A model generated the notes under the pieces. It was not told the DNA's origin and made no database searches. It saw only the letters and a program-made list of their open reading frames with translations. The position numbers and the translations under genes are program-made. A DNA stretch of 64,000 nucleotides from Methylobacterium durans (GTDB taxonomy: Bacteria > Pseudomonadota > Alphaproteobacteria > Rhizobiales > Beijerinckiaceae), in the NCBI RefSeq assembly GCF_003173715.1, contig NZ_CP029550.1, forward strand, positions 3,564,501 to 3,628,500, given 5' to 3'. Every line of letters starts with the position of its first letter. Position 1 is the first letter of the stretch. Positions 17,232 through 26,131 of this stretch are shown one piece after another.

Positions 17232-17310
17232 AGACACAAAACGATCTCCTCGGAGATCATCCTCGCCCCACATCGCAGCTGCCGGAAGGTGTGCTTCGAA
17301 CACCGCTTAC

Positions 17311-17318
17311 ATTGGACC
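17311..17318. repeat. Right 8-bp target duplication of IS66
   Basis: ATTGGACC, matching 14539-14546. Confidence 0.9.
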
Positions 17319-17787
17319 AGCCCGATATGTGGGATGAGCGCAAGTTATCGGCCGCGGCGAGCAGGCGTGCGATCGCGGCGCGAGTGCTGTTGAGCCGCAA
17401 TCGAGACCGGCCTGGCCTTCTCGCCGTGATGAGCCGCGGGTGCGCGCTGAGACGCTCGGCTCGTCTCTGTCTCGCCGAGTACGGCGCCTTCCACATGCGC
17501 GGTGTAGAAGGCAACGACCTCATCGTGGCTCAGACCGGCGATCACCTTGGCGTCGCCCGCGTACAGGCTGTGGGAGCCGCGGCCGTTCTCGCGCAGACGG
17601 TGAGGCTGGCTCGGGACCAGGGGCACGCGCAGCGGTCACGGGAATGGTGGCACAGATGAGCTTGCCTGCTCGCAGGTGGCGCTATGCGGTACCGGGCCGC
17701 CGCACTTGCGGTGTAGCGAAAGCGGCGGCCGCGAGGAGGAGCGGCCGCCGAGTCAGGTGGCTGGGACCACCAAGCCGCTGAGGGGTA
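17319..17787. other. Right flank of IS66, no firm gene
   Basis: Two overlapping minus-strand frames (to 17523 and 17626) contain protein-like bits (GLSHDEVVAFYTAHVEGAVL; STRAAIARLLAAADNLRSSH). They may be a gene broken before or by the insertion, but I cannot assign a family or a continuous frame. Confidence 0.35.
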
Positions 17788-18072
17788 TCAAGCGGCGCAC
17801 GAGTCTGTGCGCCTGCTCATCCCGCCGAGCCAATCACGCTCCCGTGATTTTGGTTTCTGGCTGTTGCGGGGTTGAGCGCGAGGCGTAACCGACCCCGTCG
17901 TGACAGGATCGAACACAGGAGGCGTGCCGACACTGAGACGCGCGATCGCCTGACGATCCAGAGAGGGATCGAGATGCCGGTCGGCGGCCACGACGAGAAC
18001 GGCTACGGCCAGCACAGCCTTCACACCGGTCCAGAGATGCCGGGGCAGGGCGGACAGAGTGAGTTCCGGCAT
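17788..18072 (-). CDS. Small hypothetical membrane-anchored protein
   Basis: 94 residues from the ATG at 18072: MPELTLSALPRHLWTGVKAV then a hydrophobic helix (LAVAVLVVAADRH, ~18-33) and a Pro/Ser-rich basic tail containing FDPVTTGSVTP, the kind of T-G-S-V tail common in Rhizobiales exported proteins. Orientation would place the tail in the periplasm. Function unknown. Confidence 0.55.
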   Translation of the reverse strand: MPELTLSALPRHLWTGVKAVLAVAVLVVAADRHLDPSLDRQAIARLSVGTPPVFDPVTTGSVTPRAQPRNSQKPKSRERDWLGGMSRRTDSCAA

Positions 18073-18379
18073 CACGGCAGGTGCGTCCTTCGATCGATGA
18101 CGATCGAGACCGTAGGTTTTTGTTCCGGGCTGGTATACCAAATTTGAGCAAGACGGTTGATCAGCAATTTACCGTGCGCGCCACGTCAAGCCTCGGTCCG
18201 CAGGGCCGACTTGGTACGGACAGCCTCAGTGGTGAGCAGGCCGGCTCCGGGCCAATCGCCTGCATGTTGCGTGCTGGTGGTGCCGCATGACGTCCTGAAC
18301 GCCGCGCTCGGTCAGCCGCTATTCGAGAGGCACGGGCTCTGACGTAGCAAACAGGAGAGTGCCGAGAACTTGCCGACCC
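18073..18379. other. Intergenic, no gene recognised
   Basis: AT-richer near 18110-18180, which fits a promoter for the 17788-18072 gene. A short plus frame ending GQPLFERHGL recalls a LysR end by chance only. Confidence 0.35.
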
Positions 18380-18556
18380 TCACGGCGAGATGCGCTCAGC
18401 ACTCAAACCGCTGTCCCGGATTTTCTCGGGCAGGTGCGCAAAGTCGATGAAGCCAGCTGCGTGAGCCATGGCCTCGAACGCCTCGGCCTCGTCATGCGCG
18501 GCGCCCGTCCAAAGGATCGCACCGCTGGCGCTCTGCCGGATCTGAAAGATCTGCAT
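18380..18556 (-). CDS. Small conserved hypothetical protein
   Basis: 58 residues from the ATG at 18556: MQIFQIRQSASGAILWTGAA then HDEAEAFEAMAHAAGFIDFA. It resembles short Methylobacterium proteins in which a beta hairpin with W-T-G/A is followed by an Ala-rich helix. No domain name. Its regular amphipathic pattern makes coding likely. Confidence 0.6.
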   Translation of the reverse strand: MQIFQIRQSASGAILWTGAAHDEAEAFEAMAHAAGFIDFAHLPEKIRDSGLSAERISP

Positions 18557-18753
18557 TGTGGCCTCCGTAACCCCCTTCAACCGGCCAATCAGCCACGGAA
18601 GCGACCTGTTCCCGTCGGTAATTGCCTGCCTGAATCAGGAGACCCTCACTAGCTGCAAGCTCGGTTCTCTCGATCGGCCCTTTCGTCGCTTGACCGATTG
18701 TCCCCCAGTCTGCTGCGGCCCACGAAGGCCCCCGCTACTCGCCCGTCCCGTAG

Positions 18754-19296
18754 TCATGCCGGCGCGTTGAGGCCGATCAGAAGCAATCCCACGTGGGCCG
18801 CATGCGCGATCGCGCCGGACAGGGCGAGACGCATCGCTTCCTGCCGCGGGACCAGCAGCACCTCGATGTCCTCGGTGGCCTCAGGGCTGGTTGCTCCGAC
18901 GCTGAGGTCGGTCGCGCGGACCAGATGCAACCGGTTCTCGTAGCGAGCAGGCTCAGGGCTCAAGGTGATGACATAAGACAGAGCTCCGCCTACAAAGCCC
19001 GTCTCCTCGCGCAACTCACGGGCTGCAGCGCCGAGGATGTCGGTCTCAGCCTGATCCATCATCCCACCCGGCAATTCCAAGCTCATCCCACGAAGCCCGT
19101 GCCGGTACTGACGCACGAGTACCACGCGGTCGCTGCGATCGATCGCCAGCACATGCACGAAGTCGGGAAATTCGAGCACGTAGTAGGGCGCGACCACCGC
19201 TCCCGAGGCGGTCGTGCAATCATCCGCCCGAACACGGATCCAGCGGTCGCGCACGGCGTAGGTTGAGCTACGTACCGTCCAGTTTCGATCTCGCAC
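18754..19296 (-). CDS. NUDIX hydrolase (ADP-ribose pyrophosphatase-like)
   Basis: 180 residues. The Nudix box covers residues ~78-101 (GMMDQAETDILGAAARELRE ETG), with the R-E-L-R-E-E-T-G helix that binds Mg. Between the GX5E glutamate and the REL motif there are eight residues instead of seven. Upstream ELPGG and LVRQYRHGLRG resemble ADP-ribose/NDP-sugar pyrophosphatases (R-Q-x-R ... E-x-P-G-G). It would hydrolyse a nucleoside diphosphate linked to another group. Complete, with no partner genes nearby. Confidence 0.85.
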   Translation of the reverse strand: MRDRNWTVRSSTYAVRDRWIRVRADDCTTASGAVVAPYYVLEFPDFVHVLAIDRSDRVVLVRQYRHGLRGMSLELPGGMMDQAETDILGAAARELREETGFVGGALSYVITLSPEPARYENRLHLVRATDLSVGATSPEATEDIEVLLVPRQEAMRLALSGAIAHAAHVGLLLIGLNAPA

Positions 19297-19627
19297 CGAC
19301 GCTTCACCTTACCGGTATCGAAGCCTCACTGCTCGCGGGGCTTTCCATGCGCTCGGCTTATAGCGCGCAACCAAGCTGGCGATCGTGGGCCTCTTCAGCG
19401 TCGGCACGGGATGTTGCCCCATCCCTTCCTCTCAGCGGAGCCGATCTCCACTCTGACAAGGGGCCTGGAGCCTCTCGCCGTTGTGCCCGCCGGTGCCTCC
19501 TAGCTTCTCCGCGGAACTTGTGAGAACATAGCGTGAACTGAAGCTTCGATGTCCGCCACCGGGGGGCTGAACAGAAATGGCACGCGACCGCTTCAAGCGT
19601 ACCGCCTGAGTCCAGACGATCCGAGCC
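19297..19627. other. Intergenic between NUDIX and topoisomerase genes
   Basis: Divergent gap of 330 bases that should hold both promoters. No gene recognised. Confidence 0.4.
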
Positions 19628-22008
19628 ATGCCCACCCCCGACACCGGACGCACGCTGTTCTTCTTCGAGAAGCCCTCAGCGATGCGCCAACTTCAGCGGT
19701 TTTTCCGCTCGCCCGACACCATCTGCGTGGCTGCGGAGGGGCACCTCCTGTCTGCCGAGGAGCCGGGCAGCATTCGCCCCGAGTGGAAGCCTTGGCGCTT
19801 CGAGGCGCTGCCCATCGTGCTCGACACCATCCCGGTCGGATGCGGCACGAACCGCTCGGGCCAGTCTCATGAGCCGAAGATCGCTGCGATCCAGCAGGCA
19901 CTTGCGCGTGCCGAGCGCGTCATCATCGCGACCGACCCGGGTCGCGAGGGCTCGATGATCGCCTGGGAGGTCCTGGAACACCTGGGCTGGCGTGGCCGTG
20001 TCGATCGGTTGAAGCTCGGAGCCCTCGACGACGTCTCGATTCGTCGCGCCTTCGCGGTGCTGGCCCGAGAGCCTGACTCGGGTGACCGCGATTACGCCGC
20101 TTACCTCGAGGCCCTCTGCCGCCAATACGAAGATTACCACCTCGGCCTAAACGGCACCCGTGCGATCTCCCTTCGCCTGCGGCCCCCTGCCTTCCGCGAG
20201 CCCTGGCGGTTCGGCGGCGTGCAGACACCGACCCTCGCTATCTTGGCTGATCTCGAGCAACGCATCCGCTCGTTCGTGGCGCAGGATTTCTTCAAGATTG
20301 CGCTGTCCCTCAGGACGCAATCGGATGCCGTGCTGACTCTGTTGCACGCGCCCAAGGAGCGCATCCTCGATCCGGCCGTTGCCGAGACCATTCGGGTTGC
20401 GGCCGAGGAATGGTCCGGATCGCTCGTGGTCGAGCAGAAGGAAGTTCGCCGTGCGCCGCCGCGGCTGTTCTCGAAGGACACGCTGGCGCGGCGCTGCGCG
20501 AAGCGGTTCGGCTGGGACCCGCAGTACTCAGCCGGCCTCGCACAGGAGCTCTACGACCAGGGCTATCTCAGCTATCCACGCACCGAATCGGAGTACCTGC
20601 CGGAGGGTCAGGCGGAGGACGCGGACGCGGTCAGCGCGGCCGTGATGTCGGTGCTCACCGACCTGGGCCGCCTCGTCTCGCCCGACACCAAACCCATGAT
20701 TCGGCGCGGCACCAAGGGCCACTACGTCAAGGATCCGGGCGAGCACCACGCTATCGTGCCGCTGCGCAAGGCGCCGGACCGTGTTCGGCTCTCGCCCGAT
20801 CAATTCCGGTTGTGGGAGCTCGTCGCGAAGGCGTATCTCGCCGCGCACCTGCCCGACGGCATCGATGCCCGCACCGGCGTCTCGGCCGAGGTGGAGACAC
20901 CGCTCGGCCTCAAGCGGTTCGCGATCAGCGGCAGCGTTGTGCGCGAGCCGGGCTGGCGAGCGATCTACGGCAGCCAAACTGAACTTGAGGCGGACGTCGT
21001 CCCGGGCAAGGCGGCACGTGAAGACGACGCAGCGGCAGGGCACCTGCCGCCCGTGCGCGACGGCGAGGCAGCGTCCGCCGAAGGCGCTGAAATCGCCACC
21101 GCCGTCACCGAGCCGCCGCGGCGCATCACCCGCGGCGAACTGCCGGTGGTGATGGGCCGCCTCATCGACCAGGTGGAAGATCCCGCGGCCAAGCAGGCGC
21201 TCGAGAACCCAGTGAACCCCAACGAGCCGAAGGGTCTCGGCACGGCTGCGACTCGCGACACGATGCTACCCAAGCTGCTCAAGAGCCAATACGTCGCTCT
21301 GCACAAGGGCAAGGACCCCGCCATCGAGGTGACGGAGGTAGGGCTCGCCTTCATCGCGGCGGTGCGGCGCGTATTCCCGGCCTACGGCGACCCCGTCGGG
21401 CGGGCGATGTTCGAGGCGGAGCTTGCCGAGATCGGACGTGCCTCGACGCGTATTGAGGCCAGCCACCGCGCTGATCAGTTCCGGCAGCGTACCCGCGCAC
21501 GCGTCAGTGAGTTGATCAGGGCGATCTCAACCGCGCCGGTGATCAGCCTCGATCTGAGCGCGGTTCCGAGAACTCCCGATGCCGGGCGCCCCCAACACCC
21601 GCCATGGTCGCGTTTGCCATCTCACTCGCCGCGCGCAAGGGGCTGACGCTCCCGCGCGGCTGCAGGAGCAATGGTCAGATCTGCCGGGCCTTTCTCGATG
21701 CCCATGCCGCAGAGCGGAAACAACAAGACAAAGCGGACGCGCAGTCGGGTGGAGAGCGAACACCCACCCCGGCGATGATCCGCTACGCCCACAATTTGGC
21801 GCAGCAGCATGGCGTCCCATGCCCAGTCGAGGCCGAGACGAGCTTCGCTGAGTGCCGAAAATTTCTCGACGCTCACGCCGATCCCAAGAAGCCGGTGCGC
21901 CCGTTCGAACCCGCCCAATCCGCGCGCAAGGGCCGGAAAGGTGCGGCGCCGACCCGCAGACAGAGGTCGGTGGCGAAATCCACGCGAACAGCGCAGGGGC
22001 GTCCCTGA
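19628..22008 (+). CDS. topB: DNA topoisomerase III (type IA), frameshifted near the C-terminus
   Basis: The main frame (19628-21646) gives the type IA core: a Toprim start (LFFFEKPSAMRQLQRF), ATDPGREGSMIAWEVL (acidic Mg site), and YLSYPRTESEYLP with the catalytic Tyr316 that forms the 5'-phosphotyrosyl link, then GLGTAATRDTMLPKLL. After SAVPRTPDAG the natural continuation moves to another frame (21604-22008): PPTPAMVAFAISLAARKGLT and a second copy, TPAMIRYAHNLAQQHGVPCP with CRKFLDAHA. These C-terminal repeats end many TopB proteins. The break lies near a CCCCC run (~21585-21600), so it may be a real one-base change, programmed slippage or an assembly error. A plausible partner helicase starts 92 bases after. 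Confidence 0.85.
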
Positions 22009-22100
22009 GCTCAAACGCGGCCCCGCACGGACGGGATTCACAACCTTGAACCTGTGCGGCAGGTTAGGGCGATGGTTACGTCTCAACCTGCAGGGGCGCC

Positions 22101-23978
22101 GTGAGCGCCTCGGCTCGCCCGCTTCGCGCTCATCAGCGCACGCTCGCGACACTCGCCGCCGCCATGGCCCGTGGTGAGGCGGACGGGGTCTCGGACATTC
22201 TCGCAGCGGTGACGCCCGGTGGCGGCAAGTCCCTTCTGCCCGTCCTCGCCGCCGCCCACCTGATAAATGCTGGGCGGATCGAGCGCGTCGTCTGGGTGGT
22301 GCCGCGCGACTCGCTTCGCCTTCAGGCGGAGGAGGCCTTCGCCGATCCGCTCTGGCGTGCGAGCCTCGGTCACAGTCTGAGCGTGCGCAGCTCCGAGAAT
22401 GCGCCGGATCCGAGCCGCGGCTTGGCTGGGTACGTCACGACCTATCAAGCTGTCGCCGCGGCACCCATGCTTCACCTCAAGGAGGTCAGCCGCAATCGCA
22501 CCCTCCTCGTCGTCGATGAGGTCCACCACCTGCCGGTGCCGAGCTCAAGCCTCGACCGGAACGATGCAGAGGGCGAGGAGGCCAGTGCCTGGAGTCGTGC
22601 GATGCTCCCGCTCTTGCAATGTGCGTCGCTGCGGCTGCTCCTGTCCGGAACCTTGGAGCGGGCGGACGGCAGACGCATCCTCGGCCTGCCCTACTACCCC
22701 GCGGCCACCACGCACACGCCTGAGATCGATCTCGATGCACCAGGCTGGGCCGTGATCGGCTACTCGCGCGCCCAGGCCCTTGCCGAGCGCAGCGTGTTGC
22801 CGGTCACCTTCGGCGCCCTTGACGGCGAGGCTAGCTGGCTCGAGGGCGGCCGCGCGGCCGGACAGGCGCGCGTCGGCCCGCACCGTCTCGGAGGCGCCGT
22901 GCGCAACACGACGCGCCCCGCTTTGTTTACAGCCCTCCGCACCGGCTTCGCCCGTGATCTTCTGCAGGAAGCCTTCGGCGCCACCCGCCGGCTGCGAGCG
23001 CGGCGCCGTGCGGAGCGAGGCTTCGGGCCTACCGAGTTCGCTCGCGGCCTCGGCAAGCTCCTCGTTGTGGCCCCGGATCAAGCGAGTGCTCGCCACTACC
23101 TTGCCATGCTGCAGAGCTGGATGCCGGCCGCACAGGCAGAGCGCGACGTGCGCCTCGCGACATCCTCCGAGCGGGATGCACACGAGGCGCTCGCCGCGTT
23201 CCGACTGTTGCCCGAGCCCGCGGTACTCGTGACCGTGGCCATGGCCTACGAGGGCCTAGATGCGCCGGACATCGCCGTGGTGGCGGCCCTAACCCACATC
23301 CGGTCTCGCCCCTGGCTCGAGCAGATGATCGCCCGTGCCACGCGCGTCGACCCGCATGCCGGCTCCTACACAGACCAGCAGGCGCTCGTCTTCCATCCGG
23401 ACGACCCGCTCTTCGCCCGCTTCCGCGCGGAATTGGAGAACGAGCAGGGCTCGGCCGCACGAGCGCGCAAGACCCAGCGCATCTCCGCGCTCACGCCCGA
23501 GCGTGTCGTCTGGTCCGACGAGGAGCCCCGCGCGATCACTCCTCTGGAGAGCAATGCAATCGGCCTGCGCTACGCTCTGCTGCGCCCGATAACGGTTGCG
23601 CGGGCCGAAAGGGCGAGAGCATCAAACGCGCTGAATCCCGCGATCGGCTGCCCCGATTCGGAGCGAGCTCCATCGCTGAGCGAACGTCTCCTTCGTCAGC
23701 GCCTTTCCGCGACCGTCGCCGCGCAAGCTGCGGAGGACGAGGCGAACCTCTGCATCCCGCGCAGTGGCAACCGTCCCCACCGCTACAACGCCGTCCTCAA
23801 GCGCGTGCTTGGCAAGGCGCGGGCCGCCATGACACTTGCCGAACTGGAGGCTGCACTCGCGTGGCTGGAGCGCCACCGCCTCTCCGACCATCTGCATCTG
23901 CTCGACGGCGACGCGCGTTACGCGTGGTCCGCACGCCACCGGAGCGGCGGATGGCTGTCAAAGCGTCCAAGCCCGTGA
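22101..23978 (+). CDS. SF2 DEAD/DEAH-type helicase
   Basis: 625 residues from a GTG. RecA-like domain 1: Walker A TPGGGKS (38-44), VVWVVPRDSL (motif Ia), VVDEVHHLP (DEVH box ~138-142) and LLSGTLERADG (motif III). Domain 2: LLVVAPDQASARHYL, VTVAMAYEGLDAPDIAVVAA and MIARATRVDP (motif VI arginines ~411). A C-terminal ~170-residue extension ending YAWSARHRSG has no named domain. It follows the topoisomerase III gene in the same direction; SF2 helicase plus type IA topoisomerase pairs (e.g. RecQ-Top3) resolve DNA junctions, so a joint role is a reasonable inference. A wrecked copy lies at 1586-2487. Confidence 0.88.
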   Translation: MSASARPLRAHQRTLATLAAAMARGEADGVSDILAAVTPGGGKSLLPVLAAAHLINAGRIERVVWVVPRDSLRLQAEEAFADPLWRASLGHSLSVRSSENAPDPSRGLAGYVTTYQAVAAAPMLHLKEVSRNRTLLVVDEVHHLPVPSSSLDRNDAEGEEASAWSRAMLPLLQCASLRLLLSGTLERADGRRILGLPYYPAATTHTPEIDLDAPGWAVIGYSRAQALAERSVLPVTFGALDGEASWLEGGRAAGQARVGPHRLGGAVRNTTRPALFTALRTGFARDLLQEAFGATRRLRARRRAERGFGPTEFARGLGKLLVVAPDQASARHYLAMLQSWMPAAQAERDVRLATSSERDAHEALAAFRLLPEPAVLVTVAMAYEGLDAPDIAVVAALTHIRSRPWLEQMIARATRVDPHAGSYTDQQALVFHPDDPLFARFRAELENEQGSAARARKTQRISALTPERVVWSDEEPRAITPLESNAIGLRYALLRPITVARAERARASNALNPAIGCPDSERAPSLSERLLRQRLSATVAAQAAEDEANLCIPRSGNRPHRYNAVLKRVLGKARAAMTLAELEAALAWLERHRLSDHLHLLDGDARYAWSARHRSGGWLSKRPSP

Positions 23979-24347
23979 CCTGTGGGGCAGCCACAGGCCA
24001 GCGGCCGCTGGCGTGTTTATCGACCCAGGTGCGGCCGAGGGCCACGGCGATCCGGGCAGCGCTGCCGACGGGCTGCTTTGCGCGTTCGCCGAGCTTTCGA
24101 TCGCTTCCGGTAAAATCGTCGGAGCGGCGCGCCGTCGCGACAAAAACCGCAACCAGCGTCGCCGCTGTCTATTGCCGCGCTGCAACCCGCGATTGGCTCA
24201 AGCCAAAATAGACCGTAGACAAATTCAGCCGCTACCGACGTCGGTGAGGGTTAACCCGAGGTTTCGCCCGATATTTTGAGAGTGCGTAAGTTGCCAGGAG
24301 CGGGTTCTGTAGCTTATATGGGTGCCGATGATGGCAGGAAGCTTTTG

Positions 24348-24995
24348 ATGTCAGACAGTAACCGTCTCGAAAAGACTGTCACGGCAGAAGGTCTTCTGTG
24401 GGGATCTGAAGTCGCAAATGAATACCATGGGATCGCTTCCAGCCATATGGACGATCAATGGAGAGATTATATCAACCCATTTTTTGAAAAATACGAATTT
24501 GATCTGACAAAGACGATCGATTTTGCGGCAGGCTTTGGGAGAAATACGAAAAAGCTCCTCGAGGCCGGTGCGGGCCACGTCATGATGGTCGATTTCAATC
24601 AAGAGTGCATTGATCAACTCAAAAGCACGCTTGAAGGTCCCCGTGCAAAATCTTTCAAAAACGATGGTTATAGTCTCTCTGGTTTATCGGATCAGTCTGC
24701 ATCATTTTTCTATTCATTTGATGCAATGGTGCATTTTGACATGGAGGTGATTATCTCCTACATCCCTGAAATTGCCCGAGTGCTTAAATCGGGAGGGCAC
24801 GCTCTGCTTCATCATTCAAATTACAGTAAAAACCCAGGTGGTGATTTCAGAGCAAATCCTCATTGGCGAAATTTTATGACAGCAGCAATTTTGAAACATG
24901 TTGCGATCAGGTCCAGATTCGACGTGATAGAGCAACGAGAAGTTCCGTGGGGAGAAGAGCAGATCGACTGCATCTCGATACTTCGGAAGAAGTAA
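24348..24995 (+). CDS. Class I SAM-dependent methyltransferase
   Basis: 215 residues from the ATG at 24348, preferred because AGGA lies 8 bases upstream; the frame opens at 24276. SAM-binding motif I is TIDFAAGFGRNTKKLLEAGA, followed by VMMVDFNQECIDQL (acidic end of strand 2), FFYSFDAMVHFD (motif IV) and ARVLKSGGHALLHHSNYS (post-motif). Substrate unknown; the SGG-HALLHHS pattern is common in small-molecule or sugar methyltransferases. GC is far below the flanks, so this single gene was probably acquired on its own. Confidence 0.85.
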   Translation: MSDSNRLEKTVTAEGLLWGSEVANEYHGIASSHMDDQWRDYINPFFEKYEFDLTKTIDFAAGFGRNTKKLLEAGAGHVMMVDFNQECIDQLKSTLEGPRAKSFKNDGYSLSGLSDQSASFFYSFDAMVHFDMEVIISYIPEIARVLKSGGHALLHHSNYSKNPGGDFRANPHWRNFMTAAILKHVAIRSRFDVIEQREVPWGEEQIDCISILRKK

Positions 24996-25097
24996 AGTTG
25001 TAGCAGCCCAGCAAGGTCATCGATTGCGAATTGCCCGTGGTCATCCCCAGCTAGAACTGGGGGTGATTTTAGGCTCTGGATGTTGCCTGAAGCGCTG

Positions 25098-25364
25098 TCA
25101 GGCCGCCACAAGTTGGTGCGCGTGCGGGAAGTCTGCGCGCCCGGCAAGATGGTTGATGTCGAGGATGTGGTAGGACTGTCCGCCACAATCGACCCGCGCC
25201 GTTTGCTGGCGCTCCGGATCGAGGGTTTTAACAAACACCACCGCCTGCGTGAGTTGCGCAAAAGCGCGCGTCCAACCTTTCAGAGGAGCGTTCTCGCTTC
25301 CTGAGATTTGGGCCGTTTTCCAATGGACAACGGTATAGCGGTTCCATTCGATACCGGTTTGCAT
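25098..25364 (-). CDS. Small hypothetical protein, paralogue B
   Basis: 88 residues from an ATG at 25364 (MQTGIEWNRYTVVHWKTAQI). It contains TRAFAQLTQAVVFVKTL, QQTARVDCGGQSYHILDINH and LAGRADF, aligned end to end with the product at 89-355, which has exactly the same length. A frame extension to 25454 is not conserved in the paralogue, which supports this start. The function is unknown; a cytosolic ~10 kDa protein with one conserved Cys. Confidence 0.65.
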   Translation of the reverse strand: MQTGIEWNRYTVVHWKTAQISGSENAPLKGWTRAFAQLTQAVVFVKTLDPERQQTARVDCGGQSYHILDINHLAGRADFPHAHQLVAA

Positions 25365-26131
25365 TTCTTCGCCCTCAAAAGCCGACGCACGCGTAGGCGA
25401 TGGCGCCGCCAGCGGTCGAGATCGGCGCGGCCCATTCCACACAGATTGCGCCACTCATCATGAACCGTAACCAAATGCGGAATTCACCACGCGATTCCTC
25501 TGACGGCCCGGTGTCGATGCACCGAGCATTCTTAACGTAAAATGTTCGAACACCGCCGTAATGATCTGAATGCAGGAATGAAAAAGTTGTTTTTGGAAGA
25601 GCGCCTTCAGCGTCGCCATAAATGTACAATCTGATACGCACTGACTATGACCGTTGCTTCGCCACCTTTCCGCCCAAATTAACTTCTGTAAGCTGGGCTG
25701 TGAACTATGGTGCAGCGGGGAATGAATGTTTGAACTTCGGCCGCGGCTGATACACCGTCTCGTTGCCGCGCTAACCGGCCCATCGCCCGCATTCATTCCT
25801 GTTCCAGCTGTTGCCCGGCGGAAGTCATGCAGCCATCGACAGGACTATCAGTTTTCCAATCCGCCTCTCAGTGCAAATCCGCCTCACGTGCGGATAAGCG
25901 AGCGCTCAAGAGACTGATCTTTCTGCTCTCGTTGAGTGGCGATCTCTAGGGTACTGGCGCAAATCACGATTGCTCATCACCAGATGACCTGCCGCCGCTG
26001 CAGGGAAGATAATGTTGCGTCATTAAGCACGAATTTCCGAATCACTGTGCAGGGTCGGGATCGGATTCCTGCCGCTTACGCAGGTGTTCAGTTACGCCCG
26101 CCTGCGAGAGTCTCCTGAACGAGGATGAGAG
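25365..26131. other. Intergenic, no firm gene
   Basis: About 770 bases. One minus frame (25375-25641) has protein-like parts (MRIRLYIYGDAEGALPKTTF) but no recognisable family. The last ~40 bases match the sequence before the first GH114-like gene. Confidence 0.4.

Larger units (their letters stand above)
14547..17310. mobile_element. Complete IS66-family insertion sequence (2764 bp)
   Basis: Bounded by perfect ATTGGACC duplications. The ends are imperfect inverted repeats: GTAACCG at the left and GTAAGCG (read on the minus strand) at the right, both with the GTAA start of IS66 elements. It carries tnpA, tnpB and tnpC on the minus strand in the canonical order, plus a plus-strand DUF6429 passenger near the left end. 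All frames are open, so it looks recently inserted and possibly active. Confidence 0.92.

Noticed and set aside
17345..17626. 93-residue minus frame next to IS66 as an interrupted gene
   Set aside because: No continuous frame could be rebuilt across the IS66 site after removing the element and one duplication.
18157..18342. Frame ending ALGQPLFERHGL, like a LysR N-terminus
   Set aside because: Only a dozen residues match and no HTH precedes them.
25375..25641. 88-residue minus frame MRIRLYIYGDAEGALPKTTF...
   Set aside because: Some protein character but overlaps the start region of paralogue B and has no recognisable family.
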